Positions 35,983 to 43,939 of a stretch of DNA of 64,000 nt are shown here, piece after piece; positions within the stretch are counted from its first letter, which is position 1; the number at the start of each line of letters is the position of its first letter. The notes beneath the pieces were generated by a model. The model did no database searches. It saw only the letters and a list, made by a program, of their open reading frames with translations, and was not told the DNA's origin. Source of the stretch: Pseudonocardia lacus (GTDB taxonomy: Bacteria > Actinomycetota > Actinomycetes > Mycobacteriales > Pseudonocardiaceae); assembly GCF_018531445.1 (NCBI RefSeq), contig NZ_JAHDTH010000001.1, positions 62,001 through 126,000 of the forward strand, given 5' to 3'. A program made the translations under genes and the position numbers.

Positions 35983-36165
35983 CTGCCGCCACGGTAGTGC
36001 GTGCCGACGGCGCCGTCAAAGCGAGCCTGGCCACCCGCACCGGATCTGCTGCCGCGGTGGACGGGCAGCGGTCGGACCTCTCAGACGCGCCTCAGCCGCG
36101 GTGGCGCAAGATGGAGGTGCCGGTTCCGGGCGGATGCTCCGGTTCGGCCCCCGAGGAGGACCTGG

Positions 36166-36444
36166 ATGTCGGCGATCGGCTCGTTGCTGGGTGTGCTGCT
36201 GCTGCTGTTCGGGCTGGTCATGGTGGCCCGGTTGGTCGTCGACTGGGTGGGGGTGCTGGGCGACTCGCGGGCGAGCTGGCTGCCCCCCGCCCGCCGGGTC
36301 ACCCACGGGATCACCGAGCCGGTCATCGCGCCGGTGCGGCGCGTGCTGCCGGCGATCCGGACCGGGTCGGTGGCGATCGACCTGGCGTTCACGGTGGTGT
36401 TCGTCGCCGTGTGGATCCTGCAGTCGATCGCGTTCTCGCTCTGA
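36166..36444 (+). CDS. YggT family membrane protein
   Basis: A 92-residue protein with two hydrophobic segments (LLGVLLLLFGLVMVARLVVDWV and the C-terminal AFTVVFVAVWILQ) and the conserved loop THGITEPVIAPVRRVLP between them, which defines the YggT family. In actinobacteria a relative sits with division genes; others are linked to osmotic shock. ATG 36166 has GAGGAGGA five bases upstream, so the open frame before it (from 36001) is not translated. It converges on the response regulator gene with seven bases between stops. Confidence 0.88.
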   Translation: MSAIGSLLGVLLLLFGLVMVARLVVDWVGVLGDSRASWLPPARRVTHGITEPVIAPVRRVLPAIRTGSVAIDLAFTVVFVAVWILQSIAFSL

Positions 36445-36451
36445 ACCGGGC

Positions 36452-37105
36452 TCAGTCCGGGCGCCCGCCGCGGCGGCGGTCGGCGGCGTAGACGGCGGCC
36501 TCGGTGCGCCGCGCCATGCCCAGCTTGTGCAGCAGGGAGGAGACGTAGTTCTTGACGGTCTTCTCGGCGAGGAAGAGCTCGGCGCCGATCTGGCGGTTGG
36601 TGAGCCCGTCGGCGATGTGGTTGAGGATGCGGCGCTCCTGGGGGCTGAGCGAGGCGTAGCGCGGGTCCTCGGGTTCGTTGCCCTTGCGCAGCCGCTCCAG
36701 CACGGCGGCGGTGGCGCGGGGGTCGAGCAGCGAGCCGCCGGCGGCGATGGTGCGCACGGCGCCGACGAGGTCGGTGCCGGTGACCTGTTTGAGCAGGTAG
36801 CCCGCGGCGCCGGCCATGATGGCGCCGAAGAGGGCCTCGTCGTCGGAGTACGAGGTGAGCATCAGGCAGGCCGGTGGGGGGTCGATCGCGGCGCGGACGT
36901 CGCGGCAGACGGATATGCCCTCGCCGTCGGGGAGGCGGACGTCGAGGATGGCGACGTCGGGGCGCAGGGCGGGGATGCGGGCGAGGGCCTGGGCGGCGGT
37001 GCCGGCCTCACCGATCACCTCGATGTCGTCCTCGCTCTCCAGGAGCTGGGCGATGCCGCGCCGGACGATCTCGTGGTCGTCGAGCAGGAACACGGTGATG
37101 GCCAC
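36452..37105 (-). CDS. NarL/FixJ-family response regulator, DevR/DosR-like
   Basis: A 217-residue two-domain regulator. The receiver has LLDDHEIVRRG, the phospho-acceptor Asp55 in AILDVRLPDG, and GAAGYLLKQV. The LuxR-type helix-turn-helix reads LSPQERRILNHIADGLTNRQIGAELFLAEKTVKNYVSSLL. The spacing and AEKTVKNYVS core strongly resemble mycobacterial DevR/DosR. DosR responds to hypoxia and nitric oxide through heme kinases, but no histidine kinase is encoded here, so it is an orphan in this window. GTG 37105 gives the proper N-terminus; that start codon lies inside a 13-bp hairpin. Confidence 0.9.
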   Translation of the reverse strand: MAITVFLLDDHEIVRRGIAQLLESEDDIEVIGEAGTAAQALARIPALRPDVAILDVRLPDGEGISVCRDVRAAIDPPPACLMLTSYSDDEALFGAIMAGAAGYLLKQVTGTDLVGAVRTIAAGGSLLDPRATAAVLERLRKGNEPEDPRYASLSPQERRILNHIADGLTNRQIGAELFLAEKTVKNYVSSLLHKLGMARRTEAAVYAADRRRGGRPD

Positions 37106-37133
37106 GGGTCCACGGTAGGGCCGTGGACCCGTG
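37103..37133. promoter_or_regulatory. Inverted repeat covering the start codon of the DevR-like gene
   Basis: CACGGGTCCACGG (37103-37115) and CCGTGGACCCGTG (37121-37133) are perfect complements around the 5-base loop TAGGG. The first three bases are the complement of the GTG start codon. As RNA the start codon and the region where a Shine-Dalgarno would lie are both locked in the stem. As DNA it could be a protein-binding palindrome. Confidence 0.75.
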
Positions 37134-37161
37134 CCGCGCAGGAGCCCGCCGGCCTAGGCGC

Positions 37162-37181
37162 GACGGGACTTCGGTCCCGTC
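37162..37181. promoter_or_regulatory. DosR-box-like palindrome upstream of the DevR-like gene
   Basis: GACGGGACTTCGGTCCCGTC is a 20-bp palindrome with a central TTCG. Its core GGGACTTCGGTCCC agrees with the DosR consensus GGGACTWWAGTCCC at 12 of 14 positions. It sits about 57-76 bases upstream of the regulator start, suggesting autoregulation. The UUCG loop would also make it a good terminator hairpin. Confidence 0.5.
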
Positions 37182-37230
37182 CCGCCCGCCGATGGTCCCG
37201 GCGGGGGCGACGGGTCGAGCCGCGCCCTCC

Positions 37231-37366
37231 CGGCTGGGCGGCGGGCAGGCGTCCTCGGTGAACACGACCCGCCCGACCGCCGTCTTCGCGAGCAGGCGCA
37301 GGCACTCGACCGGTCGAGCTCGACGAACTCGGCGGCGGCGCCGTCGGAGTCGGTCGGGACGCGCAT
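37231..37366 (-). pseudogene. Remnant of a pyridoxamine 5'-phosphate oxidase-like (PPOX/FMN-binding) gene
   Basis: From ATG 37366 the frame reads MRVPTDSDGAAAEFVELDR, then breaks near 37310. In the next frame it continues VECLRLLAKTAVGRVVFTEDA, breaks again near 37250, and in the third frame reads LPAAQP. Joined, these give ELDR-VECLRLLA-VGRVVFTEDA-LPAAQP, the start of actinobacterial PPOX-fold proteins, which often lie in DosR-type regulons. Everything after about 45 residues (normally 120-150) is missing. It lies upstream of the DevR-like gene in the same direction. The surrounding 37106-37534 interval otherwise holds only the two palindromes, and I see no other gene in it. Confidence 0.65.
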
Positions 37367-37534
37367 CCGGTGATCATCGCGCTTGGCGGAGCCGGCGCGC
37401 GGACGCAAACGCTGGGCGCGCTCGCAGCGCCGGGTGTGTGGTTGCAGCTCGCCGGCGCGCTGCGACGACCCAGCCAGCGCTGCGAAGTCTCCCGTCAGCG
37501 CTCGACGACCCGACCCGACCGGCGCTCCGACCAC

Positions 37535-37984
37535 CTAGGCGGGTTCGAGGACGACCACGGGGATCCGGCGCTCGGTGTAGCTCTGGTAGGTGGCGTAGGG
37601 CCGGTAGACCTCGACCAGGCGCGGCCAGAGCGCGTCGCGCTCGGCGCCCTCGGCGACGCGTGGGCGCACCTTCCGGCGCAGGCCGCCGGGCAGTTCGACC
37701 TCGGCTGTGTCGGCGGCCATGAGGTTGTGGAACCAGGCGGGGTGCGCGTCGGTGCCCCCCTTCGACGCGACGATCACCAGGTCGGGGGCGTCGTCGAGGT
37801 AGATCAGCGGGCTGGTCCTCGCCTGGCCGCTGCGGCGGCCGACGTGGTCGAGCAGCAGCACCGGCGAGCCCCGGAAGCCGGCGCCGAACCTGCCCCTCGT
37901 CGCGCGGAACACCGCCGTGTTCAGCCGGGCGAACTGGCGGTGCAGGGTCCAGTAGGGGGAATCGGGACGAGGTGCTTTCGGCAT
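37535..37984 (-). CDS. F420-dependent nitroreductase-family protein (Ddn-like)
   Basis: A 149-residue split-beta-barrel protein of the deazaflavin-dependent nitroreductase family. It starts MPKAPRPDS, like Ddn of M. tuberculosis. It has LLLDHVGRRSGQARTSPLIYL, then VIVASKGGTDAHPAWFHNLMA, and ends with the YATYQSYTERRIPVVVLEP block, all aligning with Ddn. Members use reduced F420 to reduce quinones and nitro compounds near the membrane. ATG 37984 was preferred to an in-frame ATG at 38011 because of that N-terminal match. It is divergent from a TetR gene with 104 bases between starts. Confidence 0.9.
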   Translation of the reverse strand: MPKAPRPDSPYWTLHRQFARLNTAVFRATRGRFGAGFRGSPVLLLDHVGRRSGQARTSPLIYLDDAPDLVIVASKGGTDAHPAWFHNLMAADTAEVELPGGLRRKVRPRVAEGAERDALWPRLVEVYRPYATYQSYTERRIPVVVLEPA

Positions 37985-38012
37985 GCCGACGATTCTGTCG
38001 GTGTATGACAAA

Positions 38013-38027
38013 TGGCAGCAAGTGCCA
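38013..38027. promoter_or_regulatory. Possible TetR operator between the Ddn-like and tetR genes
   Basis: TGGCAGCAAGTGCCA has 5-bp perfect arms around a 5-base centre, flanked by AAA and GAT. It lies in the divergent promoter region of the Ddn-like and TetR genes. Short arms make the assignment tentative. Confidence 0.35.
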
Positions 38028-38088
38028 GATCATGGACGTGGCGGTCGTCGCACCCCGACCGCGGGCCAGCGGCGCATAGGCTCGGGCG

Positions 38089-38715
38089 ATGAGCACACCC
38101 GGTCTCCGGGAGCGGAAGAAGCAGCGCACGCGCGACGCCCTCACCGATGCCGCCTACGCGCTGTTCCGCGAGAAGGGCTTCGACGCCACGACCGTCGACG
38201 AGATCGCCGCGGCCGTCGAGGTCTCCCCGCGCACGTTCTTCCGGTACTTCGCCTCCAAGGAGGACCTCGCACTGGCGCCGCTGAACCAGCAGCTCGCGGC
38301 GATGCTGACGGCGCTGGCCGCCCGGCCGGCCGGCGAGTCGGTGCTCACCGCGCTGCGCGCGGCGACCGTCGAGGTGCTCGAGGCGTGCGAGGCGGGGATC
38401 GGCGGGTTCGACGGCGAGCGCTTCCGCGCCATGCAGGCGCTGCTCGCCGAGAACCCCACCCTGCGCGCCGCCGGCCCCGAGTACAACGCCGCCGTCTTCG
38501 ACGAACTGGCGGAACTGGTCGGCGCCCGGATGGGGGTCGACCCGACCGGCGACCCGCGGCCCTACCTGGTGGCCTCGGTGACGCTCGGCGCGGTCCGCAC
38601 GGCGGGCGACGCCTGGCGCGTCCACCACCCGGAGGTCCCCGCGTCCCGGCTGTTCGCGGGCATGATCGACCTGCTGGCCGCCGGCGTGGACTACCCGTCG
38701 GCCGCCGGCAGCTGA
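38089..38715 (+). CDS. TetR-family transcriptional regulator
   Basis: A 208-residue regulator. The N-terminal domain reads KQRTRDALTDAAYALFREKGFDATTVDEIAAAVEVSPRTFFRYFASKEDL, a canonical TetR helix-turn-helix. The C-terminal helical ligand domain has no recognisable signature (QALLAENPTLRAAGPEYNAA is common in this actinobacterial subgroup). It is divergent from the Ddn-like gene and 54 bases upstream of the MBL-fold gene, so either or both may be targets. Confidence 0.9.
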   Translation: MSTPGLRERKKQRTRDALTDAAYALFREKGFDATTVDEIAAAVEVSPRTFFRYFASKEDLALAPLNQQLAAMLTALAARPAGESVLTALRAATVEVLEACEAGIGGFDGERFRAMQALLAENPTLRAAGPEYNAAVFDELAELVGARMGVDPTGDPRPYLVASVTLGAVRTAGDAWRVHHPEVPASRLFAGMIDLLAAGVDYPSAAGS

Positions 38716-38769
38716 AGCACCGGGCAGAACAACACCGGCAGAACAACGACGTCGAACCGGGAGCGATCG

Positions 38770-39663
38770 ATGGCGCAGGGCTGGGAACAGATCGACCACG
38801 GCGCGGTGGCCGTGCTGCGGGCGGCCAACGGCGGCGGCTACCCGTACGGGAACTCGCTCGTGGTGCGCGGGTCGGGCGGGTCGCTGCTGGTCGACCCGTC
38901 CCTGGCGCTGGGCGGCGCGGAGGAGCTGCCCCCGGTGGACGCGGTCGTGGTCAGCCACGCCCACGAGGACCACGTCGTGGGCCTGGGCGAGATCGACCGG
39001 CCGGTCCACGTGCACGAGGCCGACCTCGCCGCGGTGCGCTCGACGCGGGCGCTGCTGGACGGCTACGGGCTGCCGCCCGCCGCGGCCGCGGACATGGAGC
39101 AGAGCCTGGTCGCGGAGTTCCGGGTCGGCTCCCGGCCCGACGCCCTCCCCGTCCCGGACGGCCACGTGTTCGACCTCGGCGACCGCACGGCGACCGTCGT
39201 GCACCTGCCCGGGCACACCGCCGGGCACAGCGGGTTGCTGGTCGAGCCAGACGGCTTCTTCTACATCGCCGACATCGACCTGACCTCGTTCGGTCCGTAC
39301 TACGGCGACGTCGGCAGCGACCTGGAGGCCTTCGAACGCTCCATCCGCGCCTGCGCCGAGGTCGACGCCCGCTGGTACGGCACCTTCCACCAGAAGGGCG
39401 TGGTCGAGGGGGCCGAGGAGTTCCGCACGCGACTGCAGGCCTACCGGGCGGTGATCGCCCGCCGCGACGCCGCGCTGACCGCGTTCCTGGCCGAACCGCG
39501 CACACTGGCCGACGTCGTCGCGCACCGCCTGGTGTACCGGCCGCACGTCGACACGGCCTACGTCGACACGGTCGAGGAGCGCACGGCCGAACTGCACATC
39601 GACCGGCTGGTCCGCGCGGGCTCGGTCGCCGAGGTCGGGCCGGGGACGTACCGGGCGGTCTGA
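38770..39663 (+). CDS. MBL-fold metallo-hydrolase
   Basis: A 297-residue metallo-beta-lactamase-fold protein. Metal ligands are visible in VVSHAHEDHVVG near 62-67, LPGHTAGHSGLL near 155 and FYIADIDL near 172, with a late YGTFHQKG histidine. The C-terminal 60 residues form a helical winged-helix-like extension ending AGSVAEVGPGTYRAV, as in MBL proteins related to glyoxalase II or LACTB2. The substrate is unknown. It is probably cotranscribed with the tetR gene. Confidence 0.88.
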   Translation: MAQGWEQIDHGAVAVLRAANGGGYPYGNSLVVRGSGGSLLVDPSLALGGAEELPPVDAVVVSHAHEDHVVGLGEIDRPVHVHEADLAAVRSTRALLDGYGLPPAAAADMEQSLVAEFRVGSRPDALPVPDGHVFDLGDRTATVVHLPGHTAGHSGLLVEPDGFFYIADIDLTSFGPYYGDVGSDLEAFERSIRACAEVDARWYGTFHQKGVVEGAEEFRTRLQAYRAVIARRDAALTAFLAEPRTLADVVAHRLVYRPHVDTAYVDTVEERTAELHIDRLVRAGSVAEVGPGTYRAV

Positions 39664-39676
39664 GCGCGAACCGTCC

Positions 39677-39862
39677 TCAGTGGACGGCCGGGGGGAGCGT
39701 GTACTCGAACTCGTCGTCGTGCACCTGCGGCCTGCCCTGCCCGCCCAGCGCCACCGTCACCGGCGCCAGCGCGTCCGCGTCGGTCCTCGACCAGCCGACG
39801 ACGAGGTGCTGGGCCTCGTCGATCGTGACGATGAGCGGGTAGCCCTGCGGGATCATGTCCAT
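39677..39862 (-). CDS. Small conserved-looking hypothetical protein (61 aa)
   Basis: A 61-residue acidic protein: MDMIPQGYPLIVTIDEAQHLVVGWS, then DALAPVTVALGGQGRPQVHDDEFEYTLPP. It looks like a small beta-rich domain; I do not recognise a family. ATG 39862 has GGAGGG seven bases upstream, which favours it over the longer open frame to 39976. It converges on the MBL gene and its upstream side faces the iron box at 39987. Confidence 0.6.
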   Translation of the reverse strand: MDMIPQGYPLIVTIDEAQHLVVGWSRTDADALAPVTVALGGQGRPQVHDDEFEYTLPPAVH

Positions 39863-39986
39863 GCCCGTGCCCTCCCGGCCGGCGTCGCTGGGACCGGCCG
39901 CGCCCATCATCACCCGATCCGGTGGACCCGGCTCGGCGGCGGCATCGGGGTGCGCCAGGTCACGCCCTCTAGCCAAGAGCCACAGC

Positions 39987-40005
39987 TCTGGTTAGCCTCC
40001 CCTAA
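39987..40005. promoter_or_regulatory. Iron box (IdeR/DmdR type) before the siderophore importer
   Basis: TCTGGTTAGCCTCCCCTAA agrees with the IdeR/DmdR consensus TTAGGTTAGGCTAACCTAA at 14 of 19 positions. It lies 50 bases upstream of the siderophore-binding lipoprotein start. This predicts repression by Fe(II)-loaded IdeR-type protein and induction in iron limitation. Confidence 0.75.
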
Positions 40006-40055
40006 CTGAGGGCCGCCTCGGCTCACCTCGTCGACGTGAGAACGGAAGACCCAGC

Positions 40056-41066
40056 ATGCGCGTGTGGCGTTCGGTCCTGGCCGTGGCCGCTCTGGGCGTG
40101 GCGCTCGCCGGTTGCGGCGCCGAAGCCCCCTCCTCCGGCGGCGCCGCCCCGGAGGCGTCCGGACCGTGGTCGTTCACCAGCGGGAGCGGCGAGGTGGTGA
40201 CGGCGGAGCGGGTCCCGACCCGGATCATCGCGCACGCCGGCGAGGCGGCCGCGCTGATGTCGTTCGGCATCCGGCCCGTCGGCATCTACGCCGACGAGGC
40301 CGTCACGACCGACCCCAACCTCAAGGACCTCGACCTGAGCGGGATCGAGATCCTCGGCGAGGAGTGGGGCAAGATCGACGTGGAGAAGGCGGCCTCGCTG
40401 CGGCCGGACCTGATCGTCGGCGACTGGTGGCCGGCCGAGAAGGCCTACAGCGGCCTGGAGGAGGGCGTCGACGAGAAGAGCAAGAAGCTCGCCGAGCTCG
40501 CCCCCGTCGTCGGGGTCTCGCAGGGCAAGTCGATCGTCGAGCTGGCCGAGGGCTACGAGGACCTGGCCGAGAGCCTGGGCGCGAAGGTCGACGACCCGCG
40601 GATCGCGGCCAACAAGCAGCGGTTCGAGGAGTCGGTCGCGCGGTTCAAGGAGGCGGTCGCGGCCAAGCCCGGCCTCACGGTGCTGGCGATGTCGCCGGCC
40701 GACGACATGGTCTACGTGGCCAACCCCGAGTACGCGCCCGAGCTGCTGGACCTGCAGAGCTGGGGCCTGCAGGTCATCAACCCGGACAGCCCCGACCCCG
40801 GCTTCCCGTACTGGGAGAACCTCAGCTGGGAGAACGCCGACAAGTACCAGCCCGACCTGATCCTGTGGGACGGCCGCTCGTTCACCCCCACCGCCAACGC
40901 CGAGTGGGGCGCCAAGCAGCCCACCTGGTTCCAGATCTCGGCGGCCGGCGCCGGCGCGGTGGCGGCCTGGCCGGCGTACTGGCTGCACACCTACGGCCAC
41001 TTCGCCACCGAGCTGGACAAGCTCAGCGAGGCCGTCACGGCCGCGAACGCGGACATCGGCACCTGA
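40056..41066 (+). CDS. Iron-siderophore ABC transporter substrate-binding lipoprotein
   Basis: A 336-residue FepB/FhuD-type (TroA fold) protein. The signal ends in the lipobox LAGCG. The mature domain has VPTRIIAHAGEAAALMSFGIRPVGIYAD and EKAASLRPDLIVGDWW, standard for class III siderophore-binding proteins with a long backbone helix. Several lysine- and glutamate-rich helices follow. The siderophore is unknown and no biosynthetic gene is in the window. The iron box upstream and the permease/ATPase genes downstream define the system. Confidence 0.92.
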   Translation: MRVWRSVLAVAALGVALAGCGAEAPSSGGAAPEASGPWSFTSGSGEVVTAERVPTRIIAHAGEAAALMSFGIRPVGIYADEAVTTDPNLKDLDLSGIEILGEEWGKIDVEKAASLRPDLIVGDWWPAEKAYSGLEEGVDEKSKKLAELAPVVGVSQGKSIVELAEGYEDLAESLGAKVDDPRIAANKQRFEESVARFKEAVAAKPGLTVLAMSPADDMVYVANPEYAPELLDLQSWGLQVINPDSPDPGFPYWENLSWENADKYQPDLILWDGRSFTPTANAEWGAKQPTWFQISAAGAGAVAAWPAYWLHTYGHFATELDKLSEAVTAANADIGT

Positions 41067-41073
41067 CCCCCGC

Positions 41074-42105
41074 GTGAAGACCACCTCCACCCGCACGGCA
41101 CGGCGCGCGTCGGCACTCGGGCCGGGGCTCGTCGTGCTGGGCGCGGTGCTGGCGCTGGTCGCCTTCCTCAGCATCACCCAGGGCTCGCGCTCCATCGGCC
41201 TGGGGGAGGTGCTCGCCGCGCTGGGCAGCATGCACGGCGACGGGACGATCACCAGCACGGTGACCCTCGACCTGCGCGTGCCCCGCACGCTGCTCGGCGT
41301 CCTGGTCGGTGCCGCGCTCGGCGTCGCGGGCGCCGTCCTGCAGGGCGTCACCCGCAACCCCCTCGCCGACGCCGGGATCATGGGCGTCAACGCGGGCGCG
41401 GCCGCGTTCGTCGTCCTCGCCGTCACCGTGCTGGGCGTGCGCGGAGTGGGCGTCTCGGTCTGGTTCGCCTTCGCCGGCGCCATCGTGGCGATCGTGCTGG
41501 TCTACGCGGTCGCGTCGATGGGCCGGGAGGGCGCCACGCCGGTGAAGCTGGCGCTGGCCGGGGCGGCCGCCACCGCCGGCTTCGGCTCGGTCACCACCGG
41601 GATCGTGATGACGAACATCGACGCGCTCAACGAGCTGCGCTTCTGGCAGGTGGGCTCGCTCGCCGGGCGCTACGCCCCGGTCCTGCTCGGGGTCGCCCCG
41701 TTCCTGGTCGTCGCGCTGGTCGTCGCGCTGGGCTTCGGGCGCGCCCTCAACGGGCTGGCGCTGGGCGAGGACACCGCCCGCGGGCTCGGCCTGCGGGTCG
41801 CCCGCACCCGGGCCGCCGCGTTCGTCGTGGTCGCGGTGCTGGCCGGCGCGGCCACCGCCGCCTGCGGGCCGATCGTGTTCGTCGGGCTCGTCGTGCCGCA
41901 CGTCGCCCGGTTCCTCTGCGGGCCCGACTACCGCTGGGTCCTGCCGTACTCGATGCTGCTGGGCCCGGTCGTGCTGCTGCTGGCCGACGTGCTCGGACGG
42001 GTGGCAGGGGCGCCGGGGGAGCTGCAGGTCGGTGTCGTCCTCGGAGTGCTCGGGGCGCCCGCGTTCATCGGCATCGTCCGTCGCGGCCGGCTGTCGGAGG
42101 TGTGA
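41074..42105 (+). CDS. Iron-siderophore ABC transporter permease (FecCD family)
   Basis: A 343-residue FecCD permease with about nine or ten membrane segments. Family signatures are LRVPRTLLGVLVGAALGVAGAVLQGVTRNPLADAGIMGVNAGA, and late GPIVFVGLVVPHVARFLCG. It starts at GTG 41074, seven bases after the lipoprotein stop. It forms a heterodimer with the next gene product. Confidence 0.93.
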   Translation: MKTTSTRTARRASALGPGLVVLGAVLALVAFLSITQGSRSIGLGEVLAALGSMHGDGTITSTVTLDLRVPRTLLGVLVGAALGVAGAVLQGVTRNPLADAGIMGVNAGAAAFVVLAVTVLGVRGVGVSVWFAFAGAIVAIVLVYAVASMGREGATPVKLALAGAAATAGFGSVTTGIVMTNIDALNELRFWQVGSLAGRYAPVLLGVAPFLVVALVVALGFGRALNGLALGEDTARGLGLRVARTRAAAFVVVAVLAGAATAACGPIVFVGLVVPHVARFLCGPDYRWVLPYSMLLGPVVLLLADVLGRVAGAPGELQVGVVLGVLGAPAFIGIVRRGRLSEV

Positions 42106-42110
42106 GCGCG

Positions 42111-43169
42111 ATGTCGGTGATCACCGCCGCTGGGCCGGCCGCCGTGGACGGCGCGCTGCGCGCCGGCCGGCGCCGCCGGACGACGCGCGCCGCCCTGGTG
42201 ATCGGTGGGCTGGCCGCCGTCGCGGCGGGCCTGTTCGTGGTGACGATGATGGTGGGCAGCTTCGCGCTCACCGCCGTCGAGGTCGTCGGCTCGCTGCTGG
42301 GCCTGCGCGACGACCCGAGCGTCGACTTCATCGTCCTGGGGCTGCGGCTGCCCACCGCGACCGCGGCGTTGGCGGTCGGGCTGGCGCTCGGCGCCTCCGG
42401 CACGATCTTCCAGCAGCTGCTGCGCAACCCGCTGGCCTCGCCCGACTTCGTCGGCATCACCTCCGGGGCCGGGCTCGCCGCGGTGAGCGGGATCGTGTTC
42501 CTGCAGGTCGGTGGGATCGTGATCAGCGGTTTCGCGCTCGGCGGGGCGCTGCTGGCGGCCGTGCTCATGTACGCGCTCGCCTGGCGGGGCGGGGTCAGCG
42601 GCTACCGGTTCATCCTGATCGGGATCGGCGTCCTGGTCTTCTTCGACGGCCTGATCGGCTACGTGATCAGCCGGGCCCAGCTCACCGAGGCCCGCCAGGC
42701 CATGCACTGGCTGACCGGGTCGATCGGGCAGGCCGGCCCCGACGAGCTGCGCCTGCTGCTGGGCGCGCTCGTCGTCATGCTGCCGCTCGCCGTGCTGCTG
42801 CAGCGCCAGCTGCGGGCGCTGGAGCTCGGCGACGACGCCGCCGCGGCGCTGGGCAGCCGCACCGAGCTCAGCCGGGCCGGACTGCTCGCGACGGCGGTGG
42901 TGCTGGTGGCGCTGGCCGTGGCCGTGGCGGGCCCGCTGCTCTTCGTCGCGTTCGTCGCGGGCCCGGTCGCCGACCGGCTGCTGGGCCCCGCGACCGGGGG
43001 CATCCTCGCGGCGGCGCTGGTGGGTGCATCCCTGCTGCTGACCGCCGACCTCGCCGCCGTGCACCTGATGCCCACCCCGCTGCCGACCGGTGTGGTGACC
43101 GGCGCCGTCGGGGCCCCGTACCTGCTGTGGCTGCTGGCCACCACGAACCGGCGAGGAGCGGGCGGATGA
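42111..43169 (+). CDS. Iron-siderophore ABC transporter permease, second subunit (FecCD family)
   Basis: A 352-residue FecCD permease: LRLPTATAALAVGLALGASGTIFQQLLRNPLASPDFVGITSGAG near the N-terminus, and GPLLFVAFVAGPVADRLLG late. ATG 42111 has GGAGG ten bases upstream. GTG 42102, which overlaps the preceding stop, is in frame but lies one base from that site, so 42111 is preferred. Its stop overlaps the ATPase ATG (ATGA). Confidence 0.92.
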   Translation: MSVITAAGPAAVDGALRAGRRRRTTRAALVIGGLAAVAAGLFVVTMMVGSFALTAVEVVGSLLGLRDDPSVDFIVLGLRLPTATAALAVGLALGASGTIFQQLLRNPLASPDFVGITSGAGLAAVSGIVFLQVGGIVISGFALGGALLAAVLMYALAWRGGVSGYRFILIGIGVLVFFDGLIGYVISRAQLTEARQAMHWLTGSIGQAGPDELRLLLGALVVMLPLAVLLQRQLRALELGDDAAAALGSRTELSRAGLLATAVVLVALAVAVAGPLLFVAFVAGPVADRLLGPATGGILAAALVGASLLLTADLAAVHLMPTPLPTGVVTGAVGAPYLLWLLATTNRRGAGG

Positions 43170-43939
43170 CCCGGTTGAACGCGCGCGGCCTGACCCTGGG
43201 CTACGACGACCGCGCCGTCGTGCAGGGCCTCGACATCGACGTGCTCGACGGCAAGGTGACCGCGATCGTGGGCGCCAACGCCTGCGGCAAGTCGACGCTG
43301 CTGCGCGGGCTGGCCCGGCTGCTGGCACCCCGCGAGGGCGCCGTGCACCTCGACGGGACGGCGCTGGCCGAGCTGCGCACCCTCGACATCGCCAAGGTCC
43401 TCGGGCTGCTCCCGCAGACGCCCGTCGCCCCGGACGGGATCACCGTCGCCGACCTGGTCTCCCGGGGGCGCTACCCCCACCAGGGCTGGTTCCGGCGCTG
43501 GACCGACGACGACCAGGACGCCGTGGCCCGCGCGCTGGAGGCCACCGGCACCGCCGACCTGATCGACCGCCCCATCCGCGAGCTGTCCGGCGGCCAGCGC
43601 CAGCGGGTCTGGGTGGCCATGGCGCTGGCCCAGGACACCGACCTGCTGCTGCTCGACGAGCCCACCACCTACCTCGACATCAACCACCAGGTGGAGCTGC
43701 TGCGGCTGCTGCGCCGGCTCAACGCCGACTCGGCCAGGACGATCGTCGTGGTCATGCACGACCTGAACCTCGCCTGCCGGTACTGCGACCACCTGGTGGC
43801 GATGGCCGACGGCGCGATCGTCGCCGAAGGCGCGCCGACCGAGGTCGTCACGGCCGAGCTGGTGGAGAAGGTCTTCGGGCTGTCCTGCGTCGTGGTGGCG
43901 GACCCGGTCGCCGGGACCCCGATGGTCGTGCCGGCCTGA
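43166..43939 (+). CDS. Iron-siderophore ABC transporter ATP-binding protein (FecE type)
   Basis: A 257-residue ATPase with Walker A GANACGKST, the Q-loop region LLPQTPVAPDGITVADLVSRGR typical of FecE/FepC, signature LSGGQRQR, Walker B LLLLDEPTTYLD and switch VMHDLN. ATG 43166 overlaps the permease stop. The stop TGA at 43937-43939 abuts the stop of the MerR-HEAT gene on the other strand, forming TGATCA. No intergenic terminator is therefore possible between them. Confidence 0.93.
   Translation: MTRLNARGLTLGYDDRAVVQGLDIDVLDGKVTAIVGANACGKSTLLRGLARLLAPREGAVHLDGTALAELRTLDIAKVLGLLPQTPVAPDGITVADLVSRGRYPHQGWFRRWTDDDQDAVARALEATGTADLIDRPIRELSGGQRQRVWVAMALAQDTDLLLLDEPTTYLDINHQVELLRLLRRLNADSARTIVVVMHDLNLACRYCDHLVAMADGAIVAEGAPTEVVTAELVEKVFGLSCVVVADPVAGTPMVVPA

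Noticed and set aside
37154-37534. Open frame of about 126 codons upstream of the DevR-like gene as an intact gene
   Set aside because: Its translation is low-complexity Arg/Ser/Pro apart from a short segment. The recognisable PPOX peptide runs through three frames, so the interval is better read as a pseudogene remnant.
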